Of a stretch of 64,000 bases of DNA, positions 49,422 to 59,925 are shown in pieces. Source of the stretch: Fusibacter paucivorans (GTDB taxonomy: Bacteria > Bacillota > Clostridia > Peptostreptococcales > Acidaminobacteraceae); assembly GCF_018390735.1 (NCBI RefSeq), contig NZ_JAHBCL010000003.1:62001-126000 (forward strand). The letters are read 5' to 3'. The stretch's first letter is position 1. Every line of letters begins with the position of its first letter. The notes below the pieces were generated by a model. It searched no databases. It worked only from the letters and a program-made list of their open reading frames with translations, and was not told where the DNA came from. Both the position numbers and the translations under genes were made by a program.

Positions 49422-50801
49422 ATGTCAAAAAACAAATTGTCTTTTGAAATTATGCAGGAATTCATCAATCAGTTAGACGGCATGGCCGTTCTCGACAAGG
49501 AAGGTTATTATACGTACGTTAGCCCGGGCTGGGAGCGCTACACAGGTTTTCATGCATCAGAAGTACTCGGTCGCAAAGTATGGGAAATCATCCCTGAAAG
49601 CCATGCGACAGAAGTTTTTCAAACCGGTAAAGCCGTCACCCGCGGCTTAGTGTCCTTTAACGGTATCCCCGCATTCACCACCTATTTTCCGCGGTTTGAC
49701 CAAAACGGCGAACTCTGCGGCATTATGCTCTACATCGTTATCCAAGGCAAAGAAAGCGTCGCCCAGTTTCAAACGCGAATCATCGCCTTATCTTCTCAAA
49801 TTGAATTCTACCGCAAAGAGCTTTCAATGGAGCGTGGCGCCAAATACAACCTTGACAATATCATTGGCGAAAGCAAGGCCATCTTGGATCTCAAACATAA
49901 AATCCTGCAGGCTTCTCGATCCTCCTCTACCGTACTTATCGAGGGCGAAACAGGCAGCGGTAAAGAGTTGATCGCTCATGCCATTCATACACTCAGTCCA
50001 AGATGCAGCGCCAATTTCGTGCGTGTCAATTGTTCTGCTATTCCCAATGAACTTATGGAATCTGAATTCTTTGGCTATGCCGCCGGTGCGTTTACCGGCG
50101 CTTCTCGAAAAGGCAAAATTGGACGATTTGAGCTCGCCGACAGTGGAACACTTTTTTTAGACGAGATCAATCTGCTGCCTATGACGATGCAGCCGAAATT
50201 TTTGAGGGTTTTGCAAGAACACGAGATTGATCCCGTCGGCAGTTTAAAAAGTCAATTCGTCGATGTTCGCGTCATTGCCGCATCCAATATTGAATTGGAA
50301 CAATTGGTTGAAAAGGGCAGTTTTCGAAGTGACCTCTACTATCGCCTCAATGTTATTCGCATTTCAGCGCCCCCATTACGGACACGCAAAGAAGATATTC
50401 CGCTGCTGGTTCAAAATTTTATCAGCCGACTCAATAAGCAGCTCGGTATGATGATTGGCGATATTGGTTCAGAGGCTTTAAACTTTTTAATGGCTTATGA
50501 TTGGCCGGGCAATGTCCGTGAACTTCAAAACGCAGTGGAAAGTGCTATGAATCAGACAGACCACACTATTTTAACCATCAAAGACTTTTCACAGCTCACC
50601 GAACGAATCCGTATGCGTGAACGCAAACAGGCCGTTACCCATTACAAACTGATTCCCGCAAAACAAGCATTTGAAAAAAGCCTTATCCAAGATGCGCTAA
50701 TGGCTTGTGAAGGCAATCGAAAAAAAGCTGCGGAACTGCTCGGTATTTCACGAACGATGCTTTACAATAAGATGGCGCAGTATGAAATTGGGGATTCCTG
50801 A
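49422..50801 (+). CDS. PAS-AAA+-Fis sigma-54-dependent transcriptional activator
   Basis: Start at ATG 49422; PAS domain, GETGSGKELIAHAIH Walker A, AGAFTGASRKGKIGRFE (GAFTGA), C-terminal Fis HTH. Confidence 0.96.
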   Translation: MSKNKLSFEIMQEFINQLDGMAVLDKEGYYTYVSPGWERYTGFHASEVLGRKVWEIIPESHATEVFQTGKAVTRGLVSFNGIPAFTTYFPRFDQNGELCGIMLYIVIQGKESVAQFQTRIIALSSQIEFYRKELSMERGAKYNLDNIIGESKAILDLKHKILQASRSSSTVLIEGETGSGKELIAHAIHTLSPRCSANFVRVNCSAIPNELMESEFFGYAAGAFTGASRKGKIGRFELADSGTLFLDEINLLPMTMQPKFLRVLQEHEIDPVGSLKSQFVDVRVIAASNIELEQLVEKGSFRSDLYYRLNVIRISAPPLRTRKEDIPLLVQNFISRLNKQLGMMIGDIGSEALNFLMAYDWPGNVRELQNAVESAMNQTDHTILTIKDFSQLTERIRMRERKQAVTHYKLIPAKQAFEKSLIQDALMACEGNRKKAAELLGISRTMLYNKMAQYEIGDS

Positions 50802-50931
50802 CTGTTGCTTGTCATTTAAAACCTTTGCCGATATAATAGTGGGTACTGGTTATTGCTTTGCCATCATACACGCAGCGTCATAAAATAAGGATGGCGCCAA
50901 TTGAAAAAGTACTTTCCGAAGGAGTGATCAT

Positions 50932-51513
50932 ATGCCCAAGATGACAAATCGTGCCAAAAAGGCAATTGCAACAAAAAAACGCATCTATGAATGTGGTGTA
51001 AAATTAATGCACGAAAAGGGATTCGGTGAAATCACCATTAGTGAAATTGCTAAAGAAGCGGGTATATCTGTTGGTACGTACTATTACTATTTCGATTCAA
51101 AGACAGACTTGTTCAAAGAGATTTTCAGCCGCGTTGATGACTTTTTTATGACATGGGTTAAAGAACCTATGCAAAGCGACAGCTATAGCGAACGCATCAT
51201 TAGCTTTTTTGAACACTATGCAAAACTTGTTGAAGATGATGGCATCACAACCATTCGAAAACTATATACACCTGAAAATAAAATGTTTACCGTTGAAGGC
51301 CAATTCATGCAAAATGTCCTTAAAGAAGTCATCGAGGAAGGGCAGCGATCCGGTGAACTCAACACCTTATACAGCGCCCAGCGCTATACGAATTATCTCT
51401 TTGTCGTCGGCAGGGGAATCGTCTTCGAGTGGTGTTTAAGAGACGGGAAATTTGATTTAAAACAACAGTTTCGAACCATTATTAGTTTAGTTGTTAAGAG
51501 TATGGCCAAATAA
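50932..51513 (+). CDS. TetR/AcrR family transcriptional regulator
   Basis: 193 aa; KRIYECGVKLMHEKGFGEITISEIAKEAGISVGTYYYYFDSKTDLF. Confidence 0.95.
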   Translation: MPKMTNRAKKAIATKKRIYECGVKLMHEKGFGEITISEIAKEAGISVGTYYYYFDSKTDLFKEIFSRVDDFFMTWVKEPMQSDSYSERIISFFEHYAKLVEDDGITTIRKLYTPENKMFTVEGQFMQNVLKEVIEEGQRSGELNTLYSAQRYTNYLFVVGRGIVFEWCLRDGKFDLKQQFRTIISLVVKSMAK

Positions 51514-51560
51514 GTGAGAACATTGCCGTATTCACTTATTTTTAAGTATTTGCTCATAAG

Positions 51561-51592
51561 AAAAAACGGACACATTAAATGTCCGTTTTTTT
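51561..51592. terminator. Bidirectional intrinsic terminator
   Basis: AAAAAACGGACA cattaaa TGTCCGTTTTTTT between convergent genes. Confidence 0.9.
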
Positions 51593-51761
51593 GTATGATT
51601 GCCGCCTAAGGAAACCTGCATTATTCAAATTATAAACCTTTCACGCCAACACCGCTAGCTTTTGCCATGCGTGCATTCAATATATTGCAGTGAAAAATCA
51701 GCAAAAGATGATTGTGCACTTTCCTGTCTATTTGTTTCTTTAACTGCGAATAAGCGGACGA

Positions 51762-53759
51762 TTAAAGGGTTGATGCCACTTCAAACGCATCCCAAATCGC
51801 ATACATAATGTTTTGAACTTTTCTCGCATCGCCAATAACATGAAGAGATTCAATTTCATATTTCAACGCTTCATAAAGCGACTGATCGCTGCCATAGCCA
51901 ACGGCAAGTGCCACTTGATCTGCTGCAATCGTTTCTTCTTTATCGCCTGTTTTAACGACAATCGAACCTGCTTTGCCATCAATAACCTGAGCACCGGTCA
52001 TAACGTTAACCCCTTTATAAGGTACCAACTTTTCAAGCATCTCTGAATTGGCATGGCATAAAGGTCCATTGACTGCCAAGAGGCACTCCTGCATTTCGAT
52101 AAGGGTTACTTTCTTGCCCATATCTGAAAGCCAAATCGCAAGTTCACAGCCAACCAAACCACCGCCAATGACAGCGATATGCTCTTCAAAAGGCACTTCC
52201 TTCATTAAAAGCGCTGCCGCAGGATACACCGCAGGATGATCGCCAATACCAAAGGTCTTTGGCGTTGATCCCGTCGCAATTAACACACTGTCGTAGTCTT
52301 CCGCTAATATTTCTGCCGACGTACATGGGTGATTTAATTCGATTGATACATTTAACTGCGCCAAGGTATGTTCATACCAAGCAATCAGCGCATGATCATC
52401 TTCTTTGAAATCCGGTGCACCGCCTGGAATGAGATTGCCGCCGATGCGATCTGTCTTTTCAAATATAACAGGCTTATGCCCGCGAAGTGCCAGTACGCGC
52501 GCTGCCTCGCAACCTGCAACACCGCCACCGATAATCGCAACGCGCTTTGATTGATATGCTGGCGTAAGTGCTGTTACGCGTTCACGACATGCCTGTGGGT
52601 TAACAGCGCAGCTCAATGCCGCATATTCTTGAACCCTTCCCATACAGCCTTCCTGACATGAGAGACATGGCCGAATATCTTTCGTTTTAGATGCTCTTAG
52701 TTTATTGACGTAATCGGCATCTGCCAAGAGCGGTCTTCCCAAGCTTATCATATCGCAAGCCCCGTCATCAACGGCAGACAATGCCAAATCAGGATTATCC
52801 ATACGCCCGGCACAAATAACCGGTACATCAACGGCTTCTTTTACAATTTTAGCATATGGGATATAAAGGCCTTTCTCTTGATACATAGGCGGGTGACTCC
52901 ACCACCATGAATCATACGACCCGACATCGACATCAAGTGCATCATAGCCATATGCAACCAATAATTTTGCCGCTTCAATCCCCTCTGGAATATCCCGACC
53001 CTTTTCTGTAAATACTTCACCCGGCATAGCGCCGTCTCGGTAATCCTTGATAAAACTCTTTGGACTGTATCGCAGCGTTACTGGGAAATCCTCTCCGCAT
53101 TGACGCTTAATCTCTTCAACAATTTCTCTTGCGAATCTCAATCTATTTTCAAGTGAGCCGCCATATTCATCCGTTCGATGGTTAAACAGCGATATTGCAA
53201 ATTGATCAATGAGATACCCTTCATGAACCGCATGAATCTGGACGCCGTCAAATCCGGCACGTTTCGCATTGTATGCGCCTTTGCCAAATTGTTTTACGAT
53301 TTCTTGAATTTCCGCTATTGTAAGTTCTCGACATGTTTTATCAAGCCATCGATGCTGTATCGGCGACGGTGCCACCGGCGGATATTCGCCAAGGTTTGTA
53401 GGAATGGTCACACGTCCAAAACCACCACTCAATTGGATAAAGACTTTTGAATCATAGGCGTGGATTCGCTCCGTCATCTCTTTGGCTGTTCGGATAAAGT
53501 GTACTGAATTATGGGTTGAACATGGCACATTTGGCATTGCATGCTGTTCAACAACATTGTCAACAAATGTGACACCCGTAATAATAAGCCCCGTACCACC
53601 TTTGGCTCTTTCCGTGTAATAATCAATGCCCCGTTGATTAAAGCCGCCTTCGTCGTCGCCTAGCCCCAATGGTCCCATCGGTGCCATGGCAAAGCGGTTT
53701 TTAACAGTGACGCCGCCAATCTTAACTGGCTCAAACAAGCGTTCGTACTGATATGACAT
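51762..53759 (-). CDS. NADH:flavin oxidoreductase, 2,4-dienoyl-CoA reductase/Old Yellow Enzyme-type with FAD/NAD domain
   Basis: 665 aa; OYE TIM barrel (FEPVKIGGVTVKNRFAMAPMGPLG), 4Fe-4S Cys cluster CLSCQEGCMGR...LSCAVNP, Rossmann VAIIGGGVAGCEAARVLALRGH. Confidence 0.93.
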   Translation of the reverse strand: MSYQYERLFEPVKIGGVTVKNRFAMAPMGPLGLGDDEGGFNQRGIDYYTERAKGGTGLIITGVTFVDNVVEQHAMPNVPCSTHNSVHFIRTAKEMTERIHAYDSKVFIQLSGGFGRVTIPTNLGEYPPVAPSPIQHRWLDKTCRELTIAEIQEIVKQFGKGAYNAKRAGFDGVQIHAVHEGYLIDQFAISLFNHRTDEYGGSLENRLRFAREIVEEIKRQCGEDFPVTLRYSPKSFIKDYRDGAMPGEVFTEKGRDIPEGIEAAKLLVAYGYDALDVDVGSYDSWWWSHPPMYQEKGLYIPYAKIVKEAVDVPVICAGRMDNPDLALSAVDDGACDMISLGRPLLADADYVNKLRASKTKDIRPCLSCQEGCMGRVQEYAALSCAVNPQACRERVTALTPAYQSKRVAIIGGGVAGCEAARVLALRGHKPVIFEKTDRIGGNLIPGGAPDFKEDDHALIAWYEHTLAQLNVSIELNHPCTSAEILAEDYDSVLIATGSTPKTFGIGDHPAVYPAAALLMKEVPFEEHIAVIGGGLVGCELAIWLSDMGKKVTLIEMQECLLAVNGPLCHANSEMLEKLVPYKGVNVMTGAQVIDGKAGSIVVKTGDKEETIAADQVALAVGYGSDQSLYEALKYEIESLHVIGDARKVQNIMYAIWDAFEVASTL

Positions 53760-53779
53760 AAGATTCTCCTTTCCATTTA

Positions 53780-53795
53780 ACTGAATGCGTTCAGT
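53780..53795. promoter_or_regulatory. Candidate TetR-type operator ACTGAA-N4-TTCAGT upstream of the flavin oxidoreductase
   Basis: Inverted repeat ACTGAATGCGTTCAGT 20 bp upstream of the ATG; TetR gene is adjacent. Confidence 0.45.
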
Positions 53796-53945
53796 GAATG
53801 TACTCGTTAATTATATGACAAACAATTTATTCCGTCAATCCCAAGGGCTAATTGCTTTTAAACTTTTCCGACTTCTATGCTCTAAGCTATCTTTTTAAGT
53901 CCTATTTGCTGACAGCATCCATTTTTAAGCTCAAAAAAACAGCCC

Positions 53946-53975
53946 TAATTCCTTGACGTTAAAAGAATTAAGGCC
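53946..53975 (-). terminator. Intrinsic terminator after ABC permease
   Basis: CCTTAATTC...GAATTAGGG hairpin followed by TTTTTTT on minus strand. Confidence 0.7.
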
Positions 53976-54042
53976 ATTCAAAATATTTATATCATTCATC
54001 CGTCATCTATCGCATCCTTGTTATGATTGCGTTATGATTACG

Positions 54043-56364
54043 TCATAATGTTGCAATCGTATCGACAACGGACATATTGTGAATCCTTTTTGACGGACCA
54101 TACACGGCAATCACTGACGTTGCCAGTACGAGGATCACAATCAATGCCACCGCACGGATCGGCACGTACCACGGCGTCCCCCAATACGATGTCACCATCA
54201 TACTGTATAACCATCTATGCAGCGGCAGGCCTGCAATGCAGCCAAATACACTGCCCGAAACAGCATAGGTCATCGTTTCTGCTCTAATCATCCGGATAAT
54301 CTGCACTTTGGTCATGCCAATCGCACGCATAATACCATACTGCTTGATTCTCGCCGATACGCTAATGCTAATCCCGTTGACAATATTCAACAGTGTAATT
54401 AAGGCAATGATTACGAGAAAACCGTAGATAAAGAGCGCCATTGAAAAGTAGGCACCTCTTGCCTGTCGATTTGTCAGCCGATTGTCTGAGAAATGCATCG
54501 TCGGATCAACCATCGCACGGATCGCCGCAACATCCATTTCCGATACACCGCGTTCAAGAATAATGTCAATGCGTTCATAACCATCAACTTTTTCAATTGC
54601 ATCTAATGTCGCCTCTGAGCATAAGAGCGTCATGGCGCCATTTGTTGCATTGACCGGGCTGTCTGATAATACACCCATAATTCTAACATCAGCACCATCA
54701 AAATTGATGACATCGCCCGTAGTCATCGTATTTTCTGAACTGTAAAGCAGAAGTGCAGTGTCCACTCCGTCTTGAAGTGAATTTACAGTGCCATCCAACA
54801 AATAGCGTTTCAACATCGGCCACTGTGCTTCATCTAAAGTTACCACTTTGAATACATTGCCGTTGTCATCCGCTTTATCATACAAATAGCGACTTCCGGA
54901 AACTTGTTTAACATTCGCTTCAGCGCCGATTTGATCGACCAATGCCGCAGGCAATCGATTGTCACCATTGGTACTCCGGATGACAATATCTTCAGACCAA
55001 GGTCTTAGCGGCTCTATTGCATGGTTTAAAAAATCAATCGTCGCTGAAAAGCACAAAAAGAGAATAATACTCAAACCAAATGAGCCAAGCATGAGTGCAT
55101 AATTTTTTTTCATGGTGAACGCATGCTGTACGCCCAGTGCTGTATCCACTTTAAGATATTGTGTTTTGGCTGCTGACTTCACCGATTTTGCCGTACCGTC
55201 CATATAGGCATTTCCCGTGATCGCCATTAACGGCGATACCTGCGCCGCTTTCCGCGCAGGGGCACTTGAAGCTGCCAATACACTTAAAAGACCAATCAGC
55301 GCCCCTGCTCCAACACCAATCCAACTGATGGCAAACGTAGGCATTTCATCAAAATAGACCGGTGTCAGCCATTTCAGGATTGCGCTTAAAAACCAAGTGA
55401 CAACGGTTCCCGACAAGACCCCAATTGGGATCGTCATTTTACACCACGAGAGTGCTTCCAATCGTACAAAGCGCATCACTTGCCGCTTCGTTGCCCCTAG
55501 GCATCTCAACATGCCGAAAAAAGATGTACGCTGCATGATATCACTGTTTAAATTGCTGGCAATCATCATGACGCCTGCTAGGAGTACCACGATGCCAAGT
55601 ACGCCAGCCACTATATATAATTGCTTCATATAACTATAATCGCTTTGGCCTAAAACACCCAATAGTTTTTCATTTAAGTTAATTTGATCGTCGGTTAAAT
55701 CGAATGCTGTTCTGATTTCAGCTATGGCTTTCCGCATATTGGTATGTTTTGAAAATTGAATCATATATTGCTGTCGAAAAGACGTGCTGTTCACATAGGT
55801 TTTTGCAGTCGTCACATCAAGCAGCATGCCATAGGCATCCTTATTGAGTAAATTTGCCGTGTTGTCCATAAAACCTGTAATGCGAAAAGACTGTGTTCCA
55901 CCGGATGGTGAAGGCAAGGTGACAAAATCACCTGTCCGAAGCGCTGTTTGATCTCTCACATTGCGTGAAAGTGCCACTTCATCCGAATGTTTAGGATAGG
56001 TTCCCTCTACCAAATCCGTTAGAAAAATATTTCTAAGCACTTCAGCAGACATGCCTGCATTATAGAGCGGTTTTCCCAAAAGCGAATCGCTGTCACTAGC
56101 GAAAGATACATACCATCCCGCATGTTCAACTTCGGGACGTGTGGCGATAATAGCTGCCGTCTCCTCATCAATATCTGTGAGAAGCATGTGCCAGTTTCCC
56201 TCATCTTTTGAAATCTGCAAATACTGGCTGCGCATTTCCATATCTGCCATCCCAAAAATTGCAGTGACGAGAAAGACGGATAAAACGATGCACAGTTTCG
56301 TCATTAGTCGGCGTCGGCTGTGTGCTTTATCAACTATTGGAATGAGGTCAAGATAGTGTTTCAT
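54043..56364 (-). CDS. ABC transporter permease (FtsX-like)
   Basis: 773 aa; two FtsX-type TM modules (GMLRCLGATKRQVMRFV, GIMRAIGMTKVQIIRMI). Confidence 0.93.
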   Translation of the reverse strand: MKHYLDLIPIVDKAHSRRRLMTKLCIVLSVFLVTAIFGMADMEMRSQYLQISKDEGNWHMLLTDIDEETAAIIATRPEVEHAGWYVSFASDSDSLLGKPLYNAGMSAEVLRNIFLTDLVEGTYPKHSDEVALSRNVRDQTALRTGDFVTLPSPSGGTQSFRITGFMDNTANLLNKDAYGMLLDVTTAKTYVNSTSFRQQYMIQFSKHTNMRKAIAEIRTAFDLTDDQINLNEKLLGVLGQSDYSYMKQLYIVAGVLGIVVLLAGVMMIASNLNSDIMQRTSFFGMLRCLGATKRQVMRFVRLEALSWCKMTIPIGVLSGTVVTWFLSAILKWLTPVYFDEMPTFAISWIGVGAGALIGLLSVLAASSAPARKAAQVSPLMAITGNAYMDGTAKSVKSAAKTQYLKVDTALGVQHAFTMKKNYALMLGSFGLSIILFLCFSATIDFLNHAIEPLRPWSEDIVIRSTNGDNRLPAALVDQIGAEANVKQVSGSRYLYDKADDNGNVFKVVTLDEAQWPMLKRYLLDGTVNSLQDGVDTALLLYSSENTMTTGDVINFDGADVRIMGVLSDSPVNATNGAMTLLCSEATLDAIEKVDGYERIDIILERGVSEMDVAAIRAMVDPTMHFSDNRLTNRQARGAYFSMALFIYGFLVIIALITLLNIVNGISISVSARIKQYGIMRAIGMTKVQIIRMIRAETMTYAVSGSVFGCIAGLPLHRWLYSMMVTSYWGTPWYVPIRAVALIVILVLATSVIAVYGPSKRIHNMSVVDTIATL

Positions 56365-57044
56365 GCCTTCACGCCCCCCAAGTCTTCAAGGATGCCATCA
56401 GTCACTTTTAAAACACGATCTACAGATGTCGTTAAATTGACATTGTGTGTAATCATTAAAATTGTCTGCTGGTAACGTCGTGCTGCGGATAATAAAAGCG
56501 CAAGTACTTCACGGCTGTTTCGGCTGTCAAGATTGCCGGTGGGCTCATCTGCCAAGATCAGCATCGGCTGATGGATAAGCGCTCTGCCTATGGCGACGCG
56601 CTGTTGCTGCCCACCTGAAAGCTGGCTTGGTAAATGATTTCGCCGATCACCTAAACCAAGCACTTTTAAAATATCCTCCACCATTGCACGATCAGGTGTT
56701 TTATCATCCAAGAGCAATGGAAAGACAATGTTCTGCTCAACCGTTAACTCGGGAACAAGCTGGAAAGACTGAAAGACAAAACCAATATGGCGTCGCCTGA
56801 AAATCGTTCGCTGTCGCTCTGTCATGGCAAATAAGTCCTCACCATTAATCAACACCTTCCCATTAGAAGGGTTATCCAAACCGCCAATACAGTTCAAGAG
56901 CGTACTCTTTCCAGAACCGGATTCGCCAACGACAGCGGCAAACTCTCCTTTTTTCATTGAAAAGGATACATCTGTCAGTGCTTTAACCTCCGTATCGCCG
57001 CGTCCATAAATTTTACTGAGATTCTCTATGTTTAAAATTTCCAT
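56361..57044 (-). CDS. ABC transporter ATP-binding protein (MacB/LolD type)
   Basis: GESGSGKSTLLNCIGGLD Walker A, LSGGQQQRVAIGRAL signature, LADEPTGNLD Walker B. Confidence 0.96.
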   Translation of the reverse strand: MEILNIENLSKIYGRGDTEVKALTDVSFSMKKGEFAAVVGESGSGKSTLLNCIGGLDNPSNGKVLINGEDLFAMTERQRTIFRRRHIGFVFQSFQLVPELTVEQNIVFPLLLDDKTPDRAMVEDILKVLGLGDRRNHLPSQLSGGQQQRVAIGRALIHQPMLILADEPTGNLDSRNSREVLALLLSAARRYQQTILMITHNVNLTTSVDRVLKVTDGILEDLGGVKA

Positions 57045-57108
57045 ATACGTAACTGCCTCCTTCTATGAAAGCATAACAAACAAAGCTTACAGGTCGGTGA
57101 AAATAAGC

Positions 57109-58356
57109 TTACATTTCTGTAAGGAAGGTCATTGAAAAAGTGCTGCCTTCGCCTAATGTGCTCTGAACAGTCAACACACCACCCTGCCCTTCTGTAATTG
57201 CTTTCGAAAGCGACAGTCCGAGGCCAACCCCCTGTGTTTCTTTTGCTTTTGGCTGTCTGTAAAATCGTTTAAATACATGGTAAATTGATTCGGGCGCAAT
57301 ACCCGGTCCATTGTCAGTAATCATTAACCGAACCGCGGTCGCTGTCTTTTCACAGGTAAGTGTAACCGTCATGCCACGCTCTGAATAATCCAGTGCATTT
57401 TTAACAATATTGGCAATTGCTTCACGCGTCCACATAAGATCACAATAAAGTGTAATATCCGGTGCAATATCCAGTATAATGCGTTTTTCTTCTTTCTCCG
57501 CGCGCAACATCAGCGGATCAACCGCCTGCTCTGCCAATTCACGAACGGTATAGACCGACTGTTCAAAGTGCACACTGCCTGCATCGAGCCTCGTAATCTT
57601 CAGAAGCGCTTGAATCAACTGCGACATATGTGTCAATGTATGATCAATCTTTTTAGAAAACGATGTGACGGCCGTTACATTTTCGGGTTCATCCAGTATA
57701 ATCTCATTGTACATACTAAGGGCTGTCAACGGTGTCTTCAACTGATGCGAGATATCCGAAAGCATTGCCTTTAGAAACTGCTTTGCTTCACGTTCGGCAT
57801 CATTTTTCGCCGACAATGTCGACGCCAGTTCATCAATTGCTGCAAACATTTTATAGAGCCCACCCTCGTCAAGGCTGGGTAAACAGCTGTGATAATTGCC
57901 TTCCATGAAGGACTGCAACTGATGTGTAACGGATTTAAAAAGCCGTTCCCGTCTTTCTATAAAGAAATAGCCTCCGCCGAGCATTACCATTCCCCAGAGT
58001 ATCGTTCCCGGCATCCGCCGTGTAATCCCTGCCGCGATCAGAATCGACAAATCGTCGGCATTGGTATATGACATCGACTCCAACTGTCCCATTTGACGGA
58101 GAAGATGTGAACCGTCATCACTCACTACCGTTGATGTCAGCGCTTTTGCAATAATTTCTGACGAAACCCCCGCTTCCATTAAAGCACTGGCAACCGCACT
58201 GTCATGGGACAGCAATACCGCTTTCATGGATTCTGCCTGCTTCATGGTCATCATACCCGTACTGATAATTACCAGACAAGTCATCAGAACAAGCCCTATA
58301 AAAAAGTACCGACTGCCGCGATCCCATTGCATGATCATTGCATCACCTCTTGCCAC
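57109..58356 (-). CDS. Sensor histidine kinase
   Basis: SDISHQLKTPLTALSMYNEI H-box, ITDNGPGIAPE, GVGLGLSLSKAI; start may be internal (MIMQW). Confidence 0.93.
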   Translation of the reverse strand: MARGDAMIMQWDRGSRYFFIGLVLMTCLVIISTGMMTMKQAESMKAVLLSHDSAVASALMEAGVSSEIIAKALTSTVVSDDGSHLLRQMGQLESMSYTNADDLSILIAAGITRRMPGTILWGMVMLGGGYFFIERRERLFKSVTHQLQSFMEGNYHSCLPSLDEGGLYKMFAAIDELASTLSAKNDAEREAKQFLKAMLSDISHQLKTPLTALSMYNEIILDEPENVTAVTSFSKKIDHTLTHMSQLIQALLKITRLDAGSVHFEQSVYTVRELAEQAVDPLMLRAEKEEKRIILDIAPDITLYCDLMWTREAIANIVKNALDYSERGMTVTLTCEKTATAVRLMITDNGPGIAPESIYHVFKRFYRQPKAKETQGVGLGLSLSKAITEGQGGVLTVQSTLGEGSTFSMTFLTEM

Positions 58357-59039
58357 TGATAGCCAAATCCCCTCACCGTTACAAGCCGCTCAGGCTTGGA
58401 TGGATTCAGCTCGACTTTTTCTCGTAATCGTCTGACGTAGACTGATAGCGTATTATCATCAACAAAATCGCCTGCGTGATCCCAAAGCGCCTCTAATATC
58501 TTCTGCCGTGTCAGCACTTGTCCTGTATGCCTTAAAAAAAGAACTAGCAGTCTGTATTCTGCAGCGGTTAGGTTTAGCGGTTCACCACTTCGCATGACTT
58601 GATGGTTTACAAGGTCCACATAGATATCCCCAGAAACGATGGGCTCTACCTCTGACGGCCCTGTCCCCCTCTGTTCTGCTCTCCTAAGCAGTGCCCTAAT
58701 TCGGGACTGCAATTCACCAATTTTAAAAGGCTTCGTTATGTAATCGTCCCCGCCGCTGTCTAGTCCTCTAATCACGCTCAGCTCTTGGTCTGATGCTGTT
58801 AGAAAAATAATCGGTACGCGATTGCCGCGATCCCTGACATCTTTGCAAAGCTCAAATCCAGTGCCGTCCGGCAGCGTCACATCCAGCAACAGCAAATCAA
58901 ATCGCTGTACAGCCAATATCTTCGCCGCCTCAGCAATCGTCTGAGCAACCACGACCTCATATCCCTCTTTAGAGAGTGTGTACATCAAGCCATCAATCAA
59001 GCTCTTGTCATCTTCCAGCAACATGATTTTTCGCGTCAT
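58335..59039 (-). CDS. OmpR/PhoB-family response regulator
   Basis: 234 aa; KIMLLEDDKSLIDGL, LLLDVTLPDGTGFEL, C-terminal winged helix. Confidence 0.95.
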   Translation of the reverse strand: MTRKIMLLEDDKSLIDGLMYTLSKEGYEVVVAQTIAEAAKILAVQRFDLLLLDVTLPDGTGFELCKDVRDRGNRVPIIFLTASDQELSVIRGLDSGGDDYITKPFKIGELQSRIRALLRRAEQRGTGPSEVEPIVSGDIYVDLVNHQVMRSGEPLNLTAAEYRLLVLFLRHTGQVLTRQKILEALWDHAGDFVDDNTLSVYVRRLREKVELNPSKPERLVTVRGFGYQWQEVMQ

Positions 59040-59190
59040 TTGTCAACGCCACCTTTCTTCGTGCGATTCTTTGATTCCCTCATCTCTTCAACATTAATCA
59101 ACGCAACAACTAGATGCGGGGTACCTGTTGATGCCCCTTGATTAATGATCATCAATTTATTGGCACGGCTTTATTGCCGCCTGCTTTAAG

Positions 59191-59859
59191 TCAATCGCTA
59201 GAACCCGGTATTTTCTCAATAAGCATCTCTGCCGATTTAAGCTCCAAAATCCGATTGCCGAGCTTTTCAGCCTCTCTCGTATCATGTGTTACCAAGATGA
59301 TGCTCAGTCCGCGTTCGCGCTGCACTTCTTTTAGCAATTGATAAAGCGATTCTTTAAGTGCTTCATCCAATCCCGTAAAGGGCTCATCCATCAAAATAAC
59401 CTTTGACTGACAGGCAAGCGCCCGAGCAAAAGCCAACCGCTGTTTCATGCCCCCGGAGAGTTCAGACGGTTTTTTTAAACGATGCTCCCAGAGCGCAACA
59501 CGCTCCAGTATCTGCCGTGTTTCCGCCTCTTCAAGGTTAGGGGCAACCAGCAATAAATGCTGCATCACAGTCATCCATGGCATCAGTGTTTCCGTTCCCT
59601 GAAAAACCACTGGCAACGGTACAGCTATACGATCAAAAAGACGCGAATCATACTGGATGTGCCCCCCATCATAAGACTCAAGATTCGCTAAAATGCTAAG
59701 GAGCGTGCTTTTGCCAATCCCTGACGGTCCCATGATTACCAATACCTCTTCCGGCGCCAAGTAAAATGAAAGTGCCGAAAGAATCGTCGTATCCTGATAG
59801 CGTTTCGTTAGGTTCTCTATTTTAATCAGCGGCAGCTGATGATCTATCTCCTCGCGCAT
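59191..59859 (-). CDS. ABC transporter ATP-binding protein (SsuB/TauB/ThiY-associated type)
   Basis: GPSGIGKSTLLSILANLE, LSGGMKQRLAFARAL, LMDEPFTGLDEALK. Confidence 0.93.
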   Translation of the reverse strand: MREEIDHQLPLIKIENLTKRYQDTTILSALSFYLAPEEVLVIMGPSGIGKSTLLSILANLESYDGGHIQYDSRLFDRIAVPLPVVFQGTETLMPWMTVMQHLLLVAPNLEEAETRQILERVALWEHRLKKPSELSGGMKQRLAFARALACQSKVILMDEPFTGLDEALKESLYQLLKEVQRERGLSIILVTHDTREAEKLGNRILELKSAEMLIEKIPGSSD

Positions 59860-59925
59860 ACCGATCTCCTTATAAACATCATGCCTCTTTAAACATCAAT
59901 CGCTTGTACGATCGTTCTTTGTTCT

